Below are positions 17,998 through 27,400 of a stretch of DNA of 64,000 nt, piece after piece. The stretch is from the NCBI GenBank assembly GCA_018883545.1, contig JAHLEH010000011.1:1-64000 (forward strand). The letters are read 5' to 3'. The stretch comes from Marixanthotalea marina. Lineage in GTDB: Bacteria > Bacteroidota > Bacteroidia > Flavobacteriales > Flavobacteriaceae. The first letter of the stretch is position 1. Every line of letters starts with the position of its first letter. Under the pieces are notes generated by a model, which saw nothing but the letters and a program-made list of their open reading frames with translations, ran no database searches and had not been told where the DNA came from. Both the position numbers and the translations under genes were made by a program.

Positions 17998-18381
17998 TTG
18001 AAAACATTTATTGCTTATTTTTTCTTTGCGCTGTTAGCTATCAGACCCGCTTATAATGTTGGGTATATGGCTTATTTTGAGCTAAACATAGATTACATTA
18101 TAGAAACTTATTGTATTAATAAAGACAAACCCATGTTAAACTGTGATGGTAAGTGTTTTTTAGCCAAACAGTTAAACATGCAGCAAACAGACGAAAACAA
18201 AGAAACCAAACCGTATTTGGCCTCATTTTCTGAAGCCTTTTTTCCTGTTTTCTTTCAAGAATATAATTACAGTCCCTTAATAGGTAATTTTATCACAGGA
18301 AACAACAATAACTGGGCTTACGGTAATTCATTTTATTCCTTATGGACAGCTCGTATAGAGCACCCACCGCAATTAGCATAA
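17998..18381 (+). CDS. Small conserved cysteine-containing exported protein, TTG start
   Basis: A 127-residue protein whose only in-frame start that keeps the hydrophobic N-terminus is TTG at 17998; the ATG at 17984 is out of frame and runs into a stop. Residues 1-30 form a membrane or signal segment, followed by NIDYIIETYCINKDKP and the motif LNCDGKCFLAKQL, with Cys pair CDGKC. I recall small proteins of this pattern placed ahead of TonB-dependent receptors in flavobacteria; no biochemical role is known to me. The Cys motif could bind metal or haem (inference). The gene precedes the receptor at 18543 by 161 bases. Confidence 0.6.
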   Translation: MKTFIAYFFFALLAIRPAYNVGYMAYFELNIDYIIETYCINKDKPMLNCDGKCFLAKQLNMQQTDENKETKPYLASFSEAFFPVFFQEYNYSPLIGNFITGNNNNWAYGNSFYSLWTARIEHPPQLA

Positions 18382-18407
18382 CACTTCTTATTTAGTAGTA
18401 ATTGGCG

Positions 18408-18427
18408 TGTTTGACCAATGTCAAACA
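18408..18427. promoter_or_regulatory. Inverted repeat TGTTTGAC-N4-GTCAAACA upstream of TonB receptor
   Basis: Perfect 8-bp arms around CAAT, located 116 bases before the receptor start and in an otherwise non-coding gap. Symmetry and spacing (12-base centre to centre) suit a dimeric repressor or activator. It does not match a classical Fur box; no regulator can be named. Confidence 0.4.
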
Positions 18428-18542
18428 TAGTCATTTATTACCCGTAACATTATATTTAAAGCAAAAGTTTAATAGGTTAAGTATAAACGAAAGTATCTGT
18501 AACCTTAAACACGTTGCTTTTAAACCAATAATCAAAAAATTA

Positions 18543-20888
18543 ATGAAACCAATAATCAAGCTAGCCCTAGTGTTGGTTAGTTTATACGGTTATGCGCAAA
18601 GCGAATATCATGGTAGAATTATTGATGCAAACGGAAATCCTTTGTCGCAAGCAACCATTCAATCCCAAAACAATTTAAACAACGCCGTTGTTTCAGACGA
18701 CAACGGAAATTTTTCAATAACCCTTCAATCAGAAAACAATAAAGTAGTTATAAAATACTTAGGTTATATAACGGTCATCAAATCTCTTTCAAAAGACATC
18801 AATACTATTATTTTGAGTGTAGATGATGAATTTTTAAGTGAAATAGTTATTTCAGCAAGTAGGGAAGTCCAACACCGTAAGGAAGTGCCTGCTTCAATAT
18901 CAGTGATATCGGCCAAAGAAATAGAAGCAGTTAAAGCAATTGGTATTGACCAATTGGTTAATAATGTACCAGGGGTGTTTATGTCTACCTCAAGGGCTGC
19001 CAGTAATGAACAGCACATGATGGCCGTACGTTCTCCAATATCTACAAAGTCCTTGTTTTTATATGTTGAGGACGGTTTGCCAATAAGGCCAACAGCCGTT
19101 TTTAACCACAATGCACTTTTGGAAATGAACGATATATCGTTTGAGCGTATTGAAGTTTTAAAAGGACCGGCATCCAGTATTTATGGAAGCGAATCCATTG
19201 GTGGTAGTTTTAACTTTTTAACCAAAAACCCAACCCGTGATTTTTCTGGGAGTGCAAGCTTTCAAATTAATAATATGGGGCTGACTCGTTATGGACTGGA
19301 AGTTTCTCAGTATGCCAATGAAAAAACTGGATTTTATTTGGGCACGCAATACATTCAGCGTGAAAATGGCCCGGTAGATCACAGTGACTATGAAAAATTT
19401 GCCCTAACATTTAAAAATGTAAATCACCTATCGGATAATTTAGATTGGGTTAATGTTTTTGATATAGTAGATTACCGTTCGGATATGGCGGGGTCGTTAA
19501 GTGAAAATGACTTTAATGCCGGAAACTATGAAAGCGACCAGAGTTTTACGGAGCGGGATGCATTTGCTTTTAGGTTTAGGTCTACACTCGACAAGCGCTG
19601 GAATGCCAATAATAAAACAGCGTTCAACTTTATTTTTAGGAAAAATAAAATGGACCAAATTCCGTCATACCGTATTTCTCAATTTAGAAACCAAGGGCAG
19701 TTAACGGGATTAGGAAGTGGTGAAATTAACAGTAATGCTTTTACAAGTTATGTCGGATTGGTTCAGCATAAAATTGATTTCAATTTTGCAAATTCATCTT
19801 TAGTTGTTGGGGCTTCCACAGATTTCTCACCGCAGCGTTATGCAGCCGAAACGATTGGTGTTACTGTAGACCCAGCAACAGGGAAAAATATAGATTATAC
19901 CGTTAATTATGGTGATTATATCCTCAATTACGACGCCGATATTTTGAACTATGCAGGGTATTTTCAATATGAAATAAATCCTATTCCTGCATTAAAACTA
20001 ACGGCTGCGTTGCGATATGATGGTTTTCAGTATACCTATAACAATTTGTTGGATGGTATTGCAGGCCCTAAAGATTCTAAAAACAATTATAACAACGTAT
20101 CCCCAAAATTGGGATTAAATTATAATGTATCTAATAATTTAGGGGTCTATGCCAATTATTCCAATGGGTTTACGCCGCCCGAAACAGCTACACTGTATAG
20201 AAACAGTTTTGTGGGGGTTGGTAATGATGTGTTCGACTTAAAACCAAGTAATTATAATAATTATGAAGTAGGTACCTATTTTGGCATTTCCAATAAGTTA
20301 AAAGTTGATGTGGCATTGTATTTATTAGAAGGTAAGAATACTTTAGTGACCTTGAGGGATGAATTTGATAGGTTTTACAGTGCCAATGCAGGTGAAACAA
20401 GATCTTATGGCGTAGAATATGGAGTTATGTATACGCCTTTAAAAGGCTTGAGCATTAGCCATAATGGAAGCTTTGCTAAGCACAGATATGTTAGTTTTTT
20501 TGATAGAGGCGTTGATTATTCCAATACCGATAGGGAAACTGCTCCGTCACTACTTGGTACTTCTAAAATTGTTTACACGCCTAATGGATTTGATAACTTA
20601 ACCCTTAGCCTTATTCACGAAATGGTAGGATCTTATAATACAAGTTATGAGAACCAAATAGATGATGGTGACGGTACTTTTAGTACAGGAAAATATAAAG
20701 GGTATAATGTTTTTAATGTACTTGCAGCCTATAAAATTAAGCAATTTGAGGTTTGGGCAAATGTGCTTAATCTTTTTGACACGCTTTACTCATCAAGAGC
20801 AAGTTATAATGTGTATAGCAGGCAAAATAATTACTCAACTGGCAATCCCAGAGCGTTTCATTTTGGGGTAAAATATAATTTTAATTAA
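18543..20888 (+). CDS. TonB-dependent outer-membrane receptor
   Basis: A 781-residue receptor. The ATG at 18543 was chosen because it gives a clean signal peptide (MKPIIKLALVLVSLYGYAQ); the frame stays open further upstream from a TTG at 18402, but the residues before 18543 look non-coding. After the signal comes a carboxypeptidase-regulatory-like Ig domain (YHGRIIDANGNPLSQATI, about 20-100). Next is the plug (EIVISASREVQHRKEVPAS, IDQLVNNVPGVF, IEVLKGPASSIYGSESIGG), then a 22-strand barrel ending in GVKYNFN. Such receptors import siderophores, haem, cobalamin or other ligands using TonB energy. The following PepSY membrane protein favours iron or haem over glycans, and no SusD partner exists here. 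The ligand is not determined. Confidence 0.9.
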   Translation: MKPIIKLALVLVSLYGYAQSEYHGRIIDANGNPLSQATIQSQNNLNNAVVSDDNGNFSITLQSENNKVVIKYLGYITVIKSLSKDINTIILSVDDEFLSEIVISASREVQHRKEVPASISVISAKEIEAVKAIGIDQLVNNVPGVFMSTSRAASNEQHMMAVRSPISTKSLFLYVEDGLPIRPTAVFNHNALLEMNDISFERIEVLKGPASSIYGSESIGGSFNFLTKNPTRDFSGSASFQINNMGLTRYGLEVSQYANEKTGFYLGTQYIQRENGPVDHSDYEKFALTFKNVNHLSDNLDWVNVFDIVDYRSDMAGSLSENDFNAGNYESDQSFTERDAFAFRFRSTLDKRWNANNKTAFNFIFRKNKMDQIPSYRISQFRNQGQLTGLGSGEINSNAFTSYVGLVQHKIDFNFANSSLVVGASTDFSPQRYAAETIGVTVDPATGKNIDYTVNYGDYILNYDADILNYAGYFQYEINPIPALKLTAALRYDGFQYTYNNLLDGIAGPKDSKNNYNNVSPKLGLNYNVSNNLGVYANYSNGFTPPETATLYRNSFVGVGNDVFDLKPSNYNNYEVGTYFGISNKLKVDVALYLLEGKNTLVTLRDEFDRFYSANAGETRSYGVEYGVMYTPLKGLSISHNGSFAKHRYVSFFDRGVDYSNTDRETAPSLLGTSKIVYTPNGFDNLTLSLIHEMVGSYNTSYENQIDDGDGTFSTGKYKGYNVFNVLAAYKIKQFEVWANVLNLFDTLYSSRASYNVYSRQNNYSTGNPRAFHFGVKYNFN

Positions 20889-20892
20889 AAGT

Positions 20893-20923
20893 GCAGGCAG
20901 TAATTGTTGTCTGCTCTTTTTTT
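20893..20923 (+). terminator. Weak terminator or attenuator between TonB receptor and PepSY gene
   Basis: GCAGGC (20893-20898) pairs with GTCTGC (20909-20914), including one G-U pair, and is followed by TCTTTTTTT. It sits in the 49-base gap and could reduce read-through into the PepSY gene without separating the two completely. Confidence 0.45.
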
Positions 20924-20937
20924 ATAAAGAACTAATC

Positions 20938-22179
20938 ATGATTAAAAAAGATAACAAATTAAATCAGTGGCTGTGGAAATGGCATTTTATAGCAGGCCTT
21001 ATTTCTTTGCCTTTTGTGGTGTTATTGGCAGTGACAGGAGGTGTTTACTTATTTAAGGATACTTACGATGCACCAAGGCAAGCCCATATAAAAAGTATTG
21101 AGGCAAATGGAAACCCAATCACTTACCAAGAACAATGGGACATGGTTAAAGCCAACTTAAAAAAACAACCCAACAGTATGGTTGTGCCTGCTAACAATAA
21201 TGAAGCTACAGAGTTTGTCTCGGGAATGTTCAGCCATAAAAACAGTGTGTTTGTAAATCCGTACAGTAAAAAAATAACGGGCAGTATTGGTCCACAAGAC
21301 TCTAATATGTATGCTGTTAGGAAGTTGCATGGCGAATTGCTTATGGGGTCGTTTGGCACTAAAATAGTTGAACTTGTGGCAAGTTGGCTTATCGTATTGA
21401 TACTTACAGGTATTTATGTGTTTTGGCCAGCTAAAAAACAGGGTATTAAAGGCTTTTTTACCGTTCGGTTTAAACAAGGAAAGCGTATTTTGTTTCGTGA
21501 TTTGCATACTGTTTTTGGGTTTTGGATTTCAATTTTATTATTAATGACCCTTGCGGGCGGTTTACCGTGGACCGATGTTTTTGGAGGAAATTTCCAAGCC
21601 TTACAAAACATGACAAATACAGGGTATCCTAAAACATGGGATGGAAAAGGGATTGTATCTCAAGTATCTGGCAAACCATTGCCTTTAGATAGTGTGGTTG
21701 CTATTGGAAAAAAACTCAATTTAGAAGGAAAGTTGAATGTTGGTCTGCCACAAAACGAAACGGGCGTTTTTATTGTTTACAACGAAACGTTTGATTTGGA
21801 TGCCCAAAAACGGTTTTATATAGACCAATATTCTGGCAAACCGATTATGAAACACAATTGGAGCGATGTGGGTATTTTAATGCGGGCCAGAATGTGGTTT
21901 ATGGCATTTCATCAAGGCCAATTTGGTACTTGGAACTTGCTCTTGATGCTTTGCGTATCAATATTGCTCACTTTTGTAGCTCTGTCGGCTTTAGTATCTT
22001 ATTTAAAACGGAAGCAAGTAGGAGATTGGGGTGTTCCTAAAGTGCCCAAAAAGTTTAAAGTGAGCTATGGCATTATTGCTATGATAGTTATTTTGGGGAT
22101 TTGCTTCCCATTATTTGGTATGAGTGTTTTGTTGATAGTTTTGATGGAAAGTTTAGCGCTAAAAAACAAAGCCTTGTAA
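20938..22179 (+). CDS. PepSY-associated transmembrane protein (iron-uptake associated)
   Basis: A 413-residue inner-membrane protein of the PepSY-TM family (PiuB/FsqB-like). Membrane segments are visible at about 15-38 (WHFIAGLISLPFVVLLAVTGGVYLF), 143-165, 190-212, 335-360 and 375-400. The first contains the conserved WHFxAGL...TGxxY pattern, and KLHGELLMG and RDLHTVFGFW carry His residues that in relatives are linked to haem or ferric-siderophore reduction. PepSY-like loops lie on the outer face. Its place directly after a TonB receptor supports a role in releasing iron from an imported chelate (inference). The stop codon lies inside the downstream terminator stem. Confidence 0.85.
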   Translation: MIKKDNKLNQWLWKWHFIAGLISLPFVVLLAVTGGVYLFKDTYDAPRQAHIKSIEANGNPITYQEQWDMVKANLKKQPNSMVVPANNNEATEFVSGMFSHKNSVFVNPYSKKITGSIGPQDSNMYAVRKLHGELLMGSFGTKIVELVASWLIVLILTGIYVFWPAKKQGIKGFFTVRFKQGKRILFRDLHTVFGFWISILLLMTLAGGLPWTDVFGGNFQALQNMTNTGYPKTWDGKGIVSQVSGKPLPLDSVVAIGKKLNLEGKLNVGLPQNETGVFIVYNETFDLDAQKRFYIDQYSGKPIMKHNWSDVGILMRARMWFMAFHQGQFGTWNLLLMLCVSILLTFVALSALVSYLKRKQVGDWGVPKVPKKFKVSYGIIAMIVILGICFPLFGMSVLLIVLMESLALKNKAL

Positions 22180-22200
22180 ATATCTAATTTACAAGGCTTT
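22168..22200. terminator. Bidirectional terminator overlapping the PepSY stop codon and abutting tRNA-Ser
   Basis: AAAGCCTTGTAAAT (22168-22181) pairs with ATTTACAAGGCTTT (22187-22200), 14 bp around a 5-base loop. The plus-strand stop TAA (22177-22179) is part of the stem. In the minus direction it begins right after the tRNA CCA end and is followed by TTTGTTTTTT, so it also ends the tRNA transcript. Confidence 0.85.
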
Positions 22201-22288
22201 TGGCGGAGAAAGAGGGATTCGAACCCCCGGAGGTGTGACCCTCAACAGTTTTCAAGACTGCCGCATTCGACCACTCTGCCATTTCTCC
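22201..22288 (-). tRNA. tRNA-Ser(UGA), CCA encoded
   Basis: On the minus strand the sequence starts GGAGAAATGGCAGAGTGG. It has an anticodon loop CTTGAAA (anticodon TGA at 22254-22252), a long variable arm typical of class II tRNA, the T-loop GGTTCGAATCC, and an acceptor end TTTCTCC-G-CCA pairing with GGAGAAA. It reads UCN serine codons, chiefly UCA. CCA occupies 22201-22203. Confidence 0.97.
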
Positions 22289-22457
22289 TTGAGTGTCTCA
22301 TCAGGTATTTCCTGATTGCGGGTGCAAATATAGAACCCTTTTTTAATTCTTTCAAATAATTCGCTTAACTTTTTGAAAAAATTATTTTATCTGCCATCTA
22401 AAAGTATGTTATACCAAATAAATATAAAATTGTAATAAAAAACCGAGTTTCAAATCT

Positions 22458-22465
22458 TATTTTTG
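22458..22465 (+). promoter_or_regulatory. Candidate -7 element TATTTTTG for the nitroreductase gene
   Basis: TATTTTTG fits the Bacteroidota sigma-ABfr -7 consensus TAnnTTTG and lies 23 bases before the ATG at 22488. The usual upstream TTG element is not at ideal spacing, so support is limited. Confidence 0.3.
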
Positions 22466-22487
22466 TTTTTGCTAAAAGGTATAAGAA

Positions 22488-23117
22488 ATGGATGTAATAA
22501 AGCATTTAGAGTGGCGTTATGCTACTAAAAAGTTCGATAAGACCAATAAATTAAGTGCTTCTAAGTTAATGGTGTTAAAAGAAGCGTTCAATTTAACGGC
22601 CACTTCTTTTGGGCTTCAAACCATTAATATGCTAGTGGTTGAAAGTGCCGATTTAAGAAAATTACTTTTGCCGCACACCTACAACCAGCCACAAATTGTG
22701 GATGCTTCGCATTTGTTGGTCATTTGCATAAAGGAAACCATAGAAGATGACGATGTAAACGATTATTTTGATAATATAAAGGATGTTAGGAATACCTCAG
22801 AAACCATTTTAAATCCTTATCGGCAAAATCTGATTAAGACCATGAAAAAAATGACCCAAAAAGAACAGCAACAATGGTCTTTAAACCAAGCCTATATTGC
22901 TTTGGGAAATTTAATGACCGTCTGCGCTATAGAGCAAATAGACTCGTGCCCCATGGAAGGTTTTGTCCCCGAAAAGTACGACGAGGTGCTTAATTTAAAA
23001 GAAAAAGGCTTAAAATCCGTATTGTTGCTGCCCGTTGGATATAGGGCAAAAGACGATATGTTTGCCGATTTTAAAAAGGTTAGAAAAAAAGTAAAAGAAA
23101 CAGTTTTCGAATTATAA
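22488..23117 (+). CDS. Nitroreductase-family NAD(P)H-dependent oxidoreductase
   Basis: A 209-residue FMN-dependent flavoprotein of the NfsB/nitroreductase fold. Family features include the N-terminal RYATKKFD segment (about 10-17, phosphate-binding Arg/Lys), ATSFGLQTINMLVV (about 37-50), NQAYIALGNLMTVCAIE (about 130-146), CPMEGF (about 151-156) and the C-terminal LLLPVGYRAKDD. These enzymes reduce nitroaromatics, quinones or related electrophiles with NAD(P)H; the natural substrate is unknown. Length is typical. It is a single gene, preceded by a candidate promoter and followed by the structured repeat at 23126-23222. Confidence 0.88.
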   Translation: MDVIKHLEWRYATKKFDKTNKLSASKLMVLKEAFNLTATSFGLQTINMLVVESADLRKLLLPHTYNQPQIVDASHLLVICIKETIEDDDVNDYFDNIKDVRNTSETILNPYRQNLIKTMKKMTQKEQQQWSLNQAYIALGNLMTVCAIEQIDSCPMEGFVPEKYDEVLNLKEKGLKSVLLLPVGYRAKDDMFADFKKVRKKVKETVFEL

Positions 23118-23125
23118 AATTTTAT

Positions 23126-23222
23126 GGGCGTTACCCTGCCAATACTTATTTGCAGGGTCGGGCTTTCCACGTTACAAGCCTGCCTATCGTCAGGCAGGGT
23201 AACTTGTTTCAATCCCTAACGC
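23126..23222 (+). repeat. Structured intergenic repeat with three-way-junction fold (GGGCGTTACC ... CCCTAACGC)
   Basis: Three nested pairings are visible: outer GCGTTA (23128-23133) with TAACGC (23217-23222), CCCTGC (23134-23139) with GCAGGG (23152-23157), and CCTGCCT (23179-23185) with AGGCAGG (23192-23198), the last extended by CAAG/CTTG. The borders GGGCGTTACC, GGGTCGGGCTTTCC and ATCCCTAACGC match a dispersed element I recall from many flavobacterial genomes, whose function is unknown. G+C is well above the surroundings. Confidence 0.65.
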
Positions 23223-23255
23223 AAAAACAAACACGTATTAAAATAAATAAAAAAT

Positions 23256-24452
23256 ATGCCCGGATTTGAATTATTTGGTAATGCCGAACGAAAAGAAGTA
23301 AACGATGTGTTGGATAATGGCGTGCTAATGCGCTATGGTTTTGATGGCATGCGCAATGGCCATTGGAAATCTAAAGAACTGGAAGCAACCCTTCAACAAA
23401 CATTAAAATCTAAGCATGTACAATTGGTATCGAGTGGTACGGCTGCAGTAACCGTAGCATTGGCCGTTGCCGGTGTGGGGGCAGGCGATGAAGTCATTAT
23501 ACCTGCTTTTACATTTGTGGCCAGTTTCGAAGCTATTTTGGCATTGGGAGCCATCCCCGTTTTGGTAGATATTGATGATACGTTAACACTCGACCCCAAA
23601 GCGGTAGAGAAAGCCATAACATCTAAAACAAAAGCTGTTATGGTCGTACAAATGTGTGGAAGTATGGGAGATATGGACGCATTGCAAAAAATATGCAACA
23701 AGCATAGTTTGTTATTGATTGAAGATGCTTGTCAGGCTATTGGGGGCACTTATAAAGGCAAACCTTTGGGGAGTATAGGTGATTTAGGCTGTTTTTCATT
23801 CGATTTTGTAAAAACCATTACTTGTGGCGAAGGCGGTGCTGTAATTACTAATAATGAGGCATATTATATTAATGCCGATCATTACAGCGACCACGGTCAC
23901 GATCATATTGGAAATGATAGGGGGGCTGAAACCCATCCGTTTCTAGGGTACAATTTTAGAATTTCCGAGCTGCACGCAGCTGTAGGCTTGGCACAAGTAA
24001 AACGCTTGCCTGATTTTTTAGCAATTCAAAAAAGGAATTACACTATATTGCGTGAAGCCTTGTCGGCCATTCCAGAAGTAACATTTAGAACGGTTCCCGA
24101 TGGTGGTGAAGAAAGTTATGCGTTCCTGAATTTCTTTTTGCCAAGCTTAGAAATAGCTCAAAAAGTTTCCAAAGGATTTAAGGAACAAGGTGTAGATGGC
24201 TGTTTTCATTATTTCGATAATAATTGGCACTATATACGAAAGTGGGATCATCTAAAAGAATTAAAATCATTGTATCCTATTTCCGAAGAAATTAAAAAAA
24301 ACCTGGAAAATCTTACAACCAAAGACTTCAGTCAATCAGACCACTTTATTGGAAGAAACCTATCTTGTTTAATAAAATTATCTTGGACAGAAGATGAAGT
24401 GAAACAACGTGCAGAAAAGATGGTTTCGGTAATAAAGCAAAGTAATATTTAA
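23256..24452 (+). CDS. kdnA: DegT/DnrJ/EryC1 aminotransferase, likely 8-amino-3,8-dideoxy-Kdo transaminase
   Basis: A 398-residue PLP enzyme of the sugar aminotransferase family. The PLP Lys is about 186 in SFDFVKTITCGEGGA; EDACQAIGG (about 156-164) holds the cofactor Asp, and VSSGTAAVTVAL (about 58-69) binds phosphate. The start MPGFELFG, the VVQMCGSMGDMDAL block and DHGHDHIGNDRGAETHP agree closely with my recollection of KdnA, which transfers an amino group to 8-keto-Kdo to make 8-amino-Kdo (Kdo8N) for lipopolysaccharide. The partner oxidase KdnB is not in the window. It ends 10 bases before the next gene. If not KdnA, it is another nucleotide-sugar or octulosonate aminotransferase. Confidence 0.8.
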   Translation: MPGFELFGNAERKEVNDVLDNGVLMRYGFDGMRNGHWKSKELEATLQQTLKSKHVQLVSSGTAAVTVALAVAGVGAGDEVIIPAFTFVASFEAILALGAIPVLVDIDDTLTLDPKAVEKAITSKTKAVMVVQMCGSMGDMDALQKICNKHSLLLIEDACQAIGGTYKGKPLGSIGDLGCFSFDFVKTITCGEGGAVITNNEAYYINADHYSDHGHDHIGNDRGAETHPFLGYNFRISELHAAVGLAQVKRLPDFLAIQKRNYTILREALSAIPEVTFRTVPDGGEESYAFLNFFLPSLEIAQKVSKGFKEQGVDGCFHYFDNNWHYIRKWDHLKELKSLYPISEEIKKNLENLTTKDFSQSDHFIGRNLSCLIKLSWTEDEVKQRAEKMVSVIKQSNI

Positions 24453-24462
24453 AACCACATAT

Positions 24463-27400
24463 ATGAGAAAAATTTTCCTGGCCGTATTTGTTATATTAAA
24501 CATTTACAGTCTTACGGCGCAAGAGTCAATGAAATTGTTTTGGGAACAACTTCTTAAAAACAATAGGCAAGAAGCCAGCCAAATCTATAGCAATGCTAAT
24601 AAAAATGGAATAGAATCTTTATTGACTGGAGAAATATTAAGGGAAGAGTTAGGGCAATTTACTGAAAATAAAAAATTTTATGAAGCCTTTATAAACCATC
24701 TAGATTTTGAATATTACCTCTATGCATTGTGGAATAAATCGTTCTTTTTTGATACATATATAACAACGGGTTTTAATGAAAGAAACAAGAGTGTCATACA
24801 AAATATAGCAAAAGCAAATATTTCAAACGGAGACTTAGCAGATGCCATTAAATATTTGCAATCTGTTGTAGGTAGGGAAAACAACGATTGGACAACATAT
24901 TTTGAGTTAAATAAATCAATTAATGCTATTAAATCCTGGCAATTTTGTGGTGTGTTTGAAAATTTGAATGAAAGTGGGTTGGACAAAGTTTATGATCCCG
25001 AAACGAAGTATTTGTCAAATGAGCTATTTAATGCTAGCAGTAATGGTTATGTTGGTTGGTATACTCCAGAAATTACTGGCGAGCCGTATCAGTTTTTCAC
25101 AAACCATGATTGGTATGGACCTGGTGTGAATTATGCACAGACTTTTATTCATGCAGAAGAAGACTCGAGAGTAATACTTAGTCTTGGCAGTGGTTCTGCT
25201 TTTAAGGTTTGGCTAAATGATATACTTATTTATAAAAATACAGAGGACGTAACAACAGATTTAAATGCTTATAAGGTAAAAGTTACCATTCCTAAAGGAG
25301 AAAATAGACTTTTGATAAAATGTGCAGAAAAAGATTCAGGAAGTTATTTTATAGTTAGGGCTTTAAATGAAGATGGCTCTATTAACAATACTCTTAAGTA
25401 TTCTTCAGAGGCAATACAGTTTAATAAATCAAATGAATCTGAACTTAATCCTGAAATTTTAGAAAATAATTTTGAAAAATACTTTAAGGATAAAGTTAGT
25501 AACAACCCAGATAATTTTTTCTACGCTTACTGTCTTGCAAACACGTATTTAAGAAATTCTAAATATGAAGAAGCTAAAAGAGCTTTACAGGGTTTTTTAG
25601 TAAAGTATCCAAAGAGTTCTATTGTAAGGAAAATGATGATGTTAATTTATTCTGCCCAAGGAGATGTTACTTCATACAATGAACTTAAAAAGAATATGGA
25701 ATTAGACGATCCAGATTATTATTTGCCTATAGTTTTAAAAATTAGGGACTCATCAGAATTGAGTCGAATGACTTTGGAAGAATTAAAAGTTTTTATTGAT
25801 AAATTTAAATCTACCGTAGATAACAACATATTATCTTTTGCAGCAGATTTTTTATACGAGGCCAGAAAGGAAAATTTGGTTGGACTTAGAAAAATGCTGG
25901 ATAATATCATGGCAGTATCAGAAGATAATATTAGTATTTTGTTGAGTTGTGCTCCTTTGTATGGAAACATATTTAAAGAAGATGATAAAACAATAGAATT
26001 ATTGGAGAGTATAAATAAAAAATATTTTACATACCAAGGCGTAAAAACGCTGGCGAGATATTACGATAATAAAAAAGAAAAAGAAAAATCCCTTACAATA
26101 TTGTCAAGAGATCTAGACAAGCTTTCTACAGATAACAGTTATATATACGAGATTGTAAATAAGATGCATAATTATCGCATGTATAAAGAATCTATGCCAT
26201 ATATAAATAGTGGTTTAGAAAATTTTCCATATTGTTTTAAATTCTTAGAATTAAAAGGTGATGCCTTAATTAAATTAGGCGATAACAAAGAGGCTCTTTT
26301 AGCATATCAAAAAGCATTAAAACACAATAGCGCTGATAATGGATTAAGAAAAAAAATAAGGGATTTAAAAAACGAACCCAATATTTTAAATGAAATAGTT
26401 ATAGAAGATGTTTACAAGTTTATAGAACAGAATAGAGGGAAAATTAAATCTAATAATTATGGCTATAACATATTAAATGACGATTCTAATATTGAATTGT
26501 ATAATGAAGGAGGAGGCAGGTATCGTTTTGTTTATTTATACGAAATAACTTCAAACGAAGGAATTGAGTCTTTTAAGGAATATAACCTAGGGCTTTCAGG
26601 TAATTATCATATTACAAAATCTGAGATTATAAAACCAGATGGTAGTATTGTTCCTGCCGATAGACAAGGTTCCAGTTTTGTTTTTAAAGGATTGGCTCAA
26701 GGTGATGTTATTTATTTGGATTATGAAAATTCTTTTGCGTCCTCAGGTCGTTTTTATAAAGACTATTCAGATAGGTTTATTTTAGATTCCTACCACCCGC
26801 TTATGGCATCAAACATTAAATTGGTTGTTCCCAAAGGCAAAACAATTTCTTATAAAGTAGTTAATGGTTCTTTGGAGCCTGAAATAAAGAAAACAGATAC
26901 GTATGATTTGTATCAATGGAAAGTAACTGATTTGGCAGGTATTCCTCAGCAAGAAGATTATATGGCGAGCATGATTGATGTGACCAGAAGCTTGCATATA
27001 AGTACCATACCAAATTGGAATGAAATTTCACGTTGGTATTCAGATTTGGTAAGATCTAGTGTAGAAATAGATGCTAAAGTAAAAGAGGTTTTTGTGTCCT
27101 TATTTCCAAATGGACATAAAGACTTGAAGGAAGAAGAACGTGCTCGGGTTATTTATAACTATATTAAAAATAATTTCACTTATAGCTATGTAGGTTTTAG
27201 ACAAAGTGGATTTGTACCACAAAAACCATCGAAAACAATTAAAACTGCTTTGGGAGACTGTAAAGATTTTTCAACGCTTTTTTTAACCTTGGCAAGAATG
27301 GCTGATTTGAAATGTAATCTGGTCTTGGTTTCTACATCTGATAATGGTAGGAATGACTTAGTGTTGCCAAGTACAGACTTTAATCATTGTATAGTTGAGG

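Noticed and set aside
18402..18542. N-terminal extension of the TonB receptor from TTG
   Set aside because: It would place 47 polar residues before a perfect signal peptide, and overlaps the inverted-repeat operator.
22290..22487. Possible small RNA between tRNA-Ser and the nitroreductase gene
   Set aside because: Nothing beyond AT-rich sequence and one candidate promoter; no terminator-ended structure.
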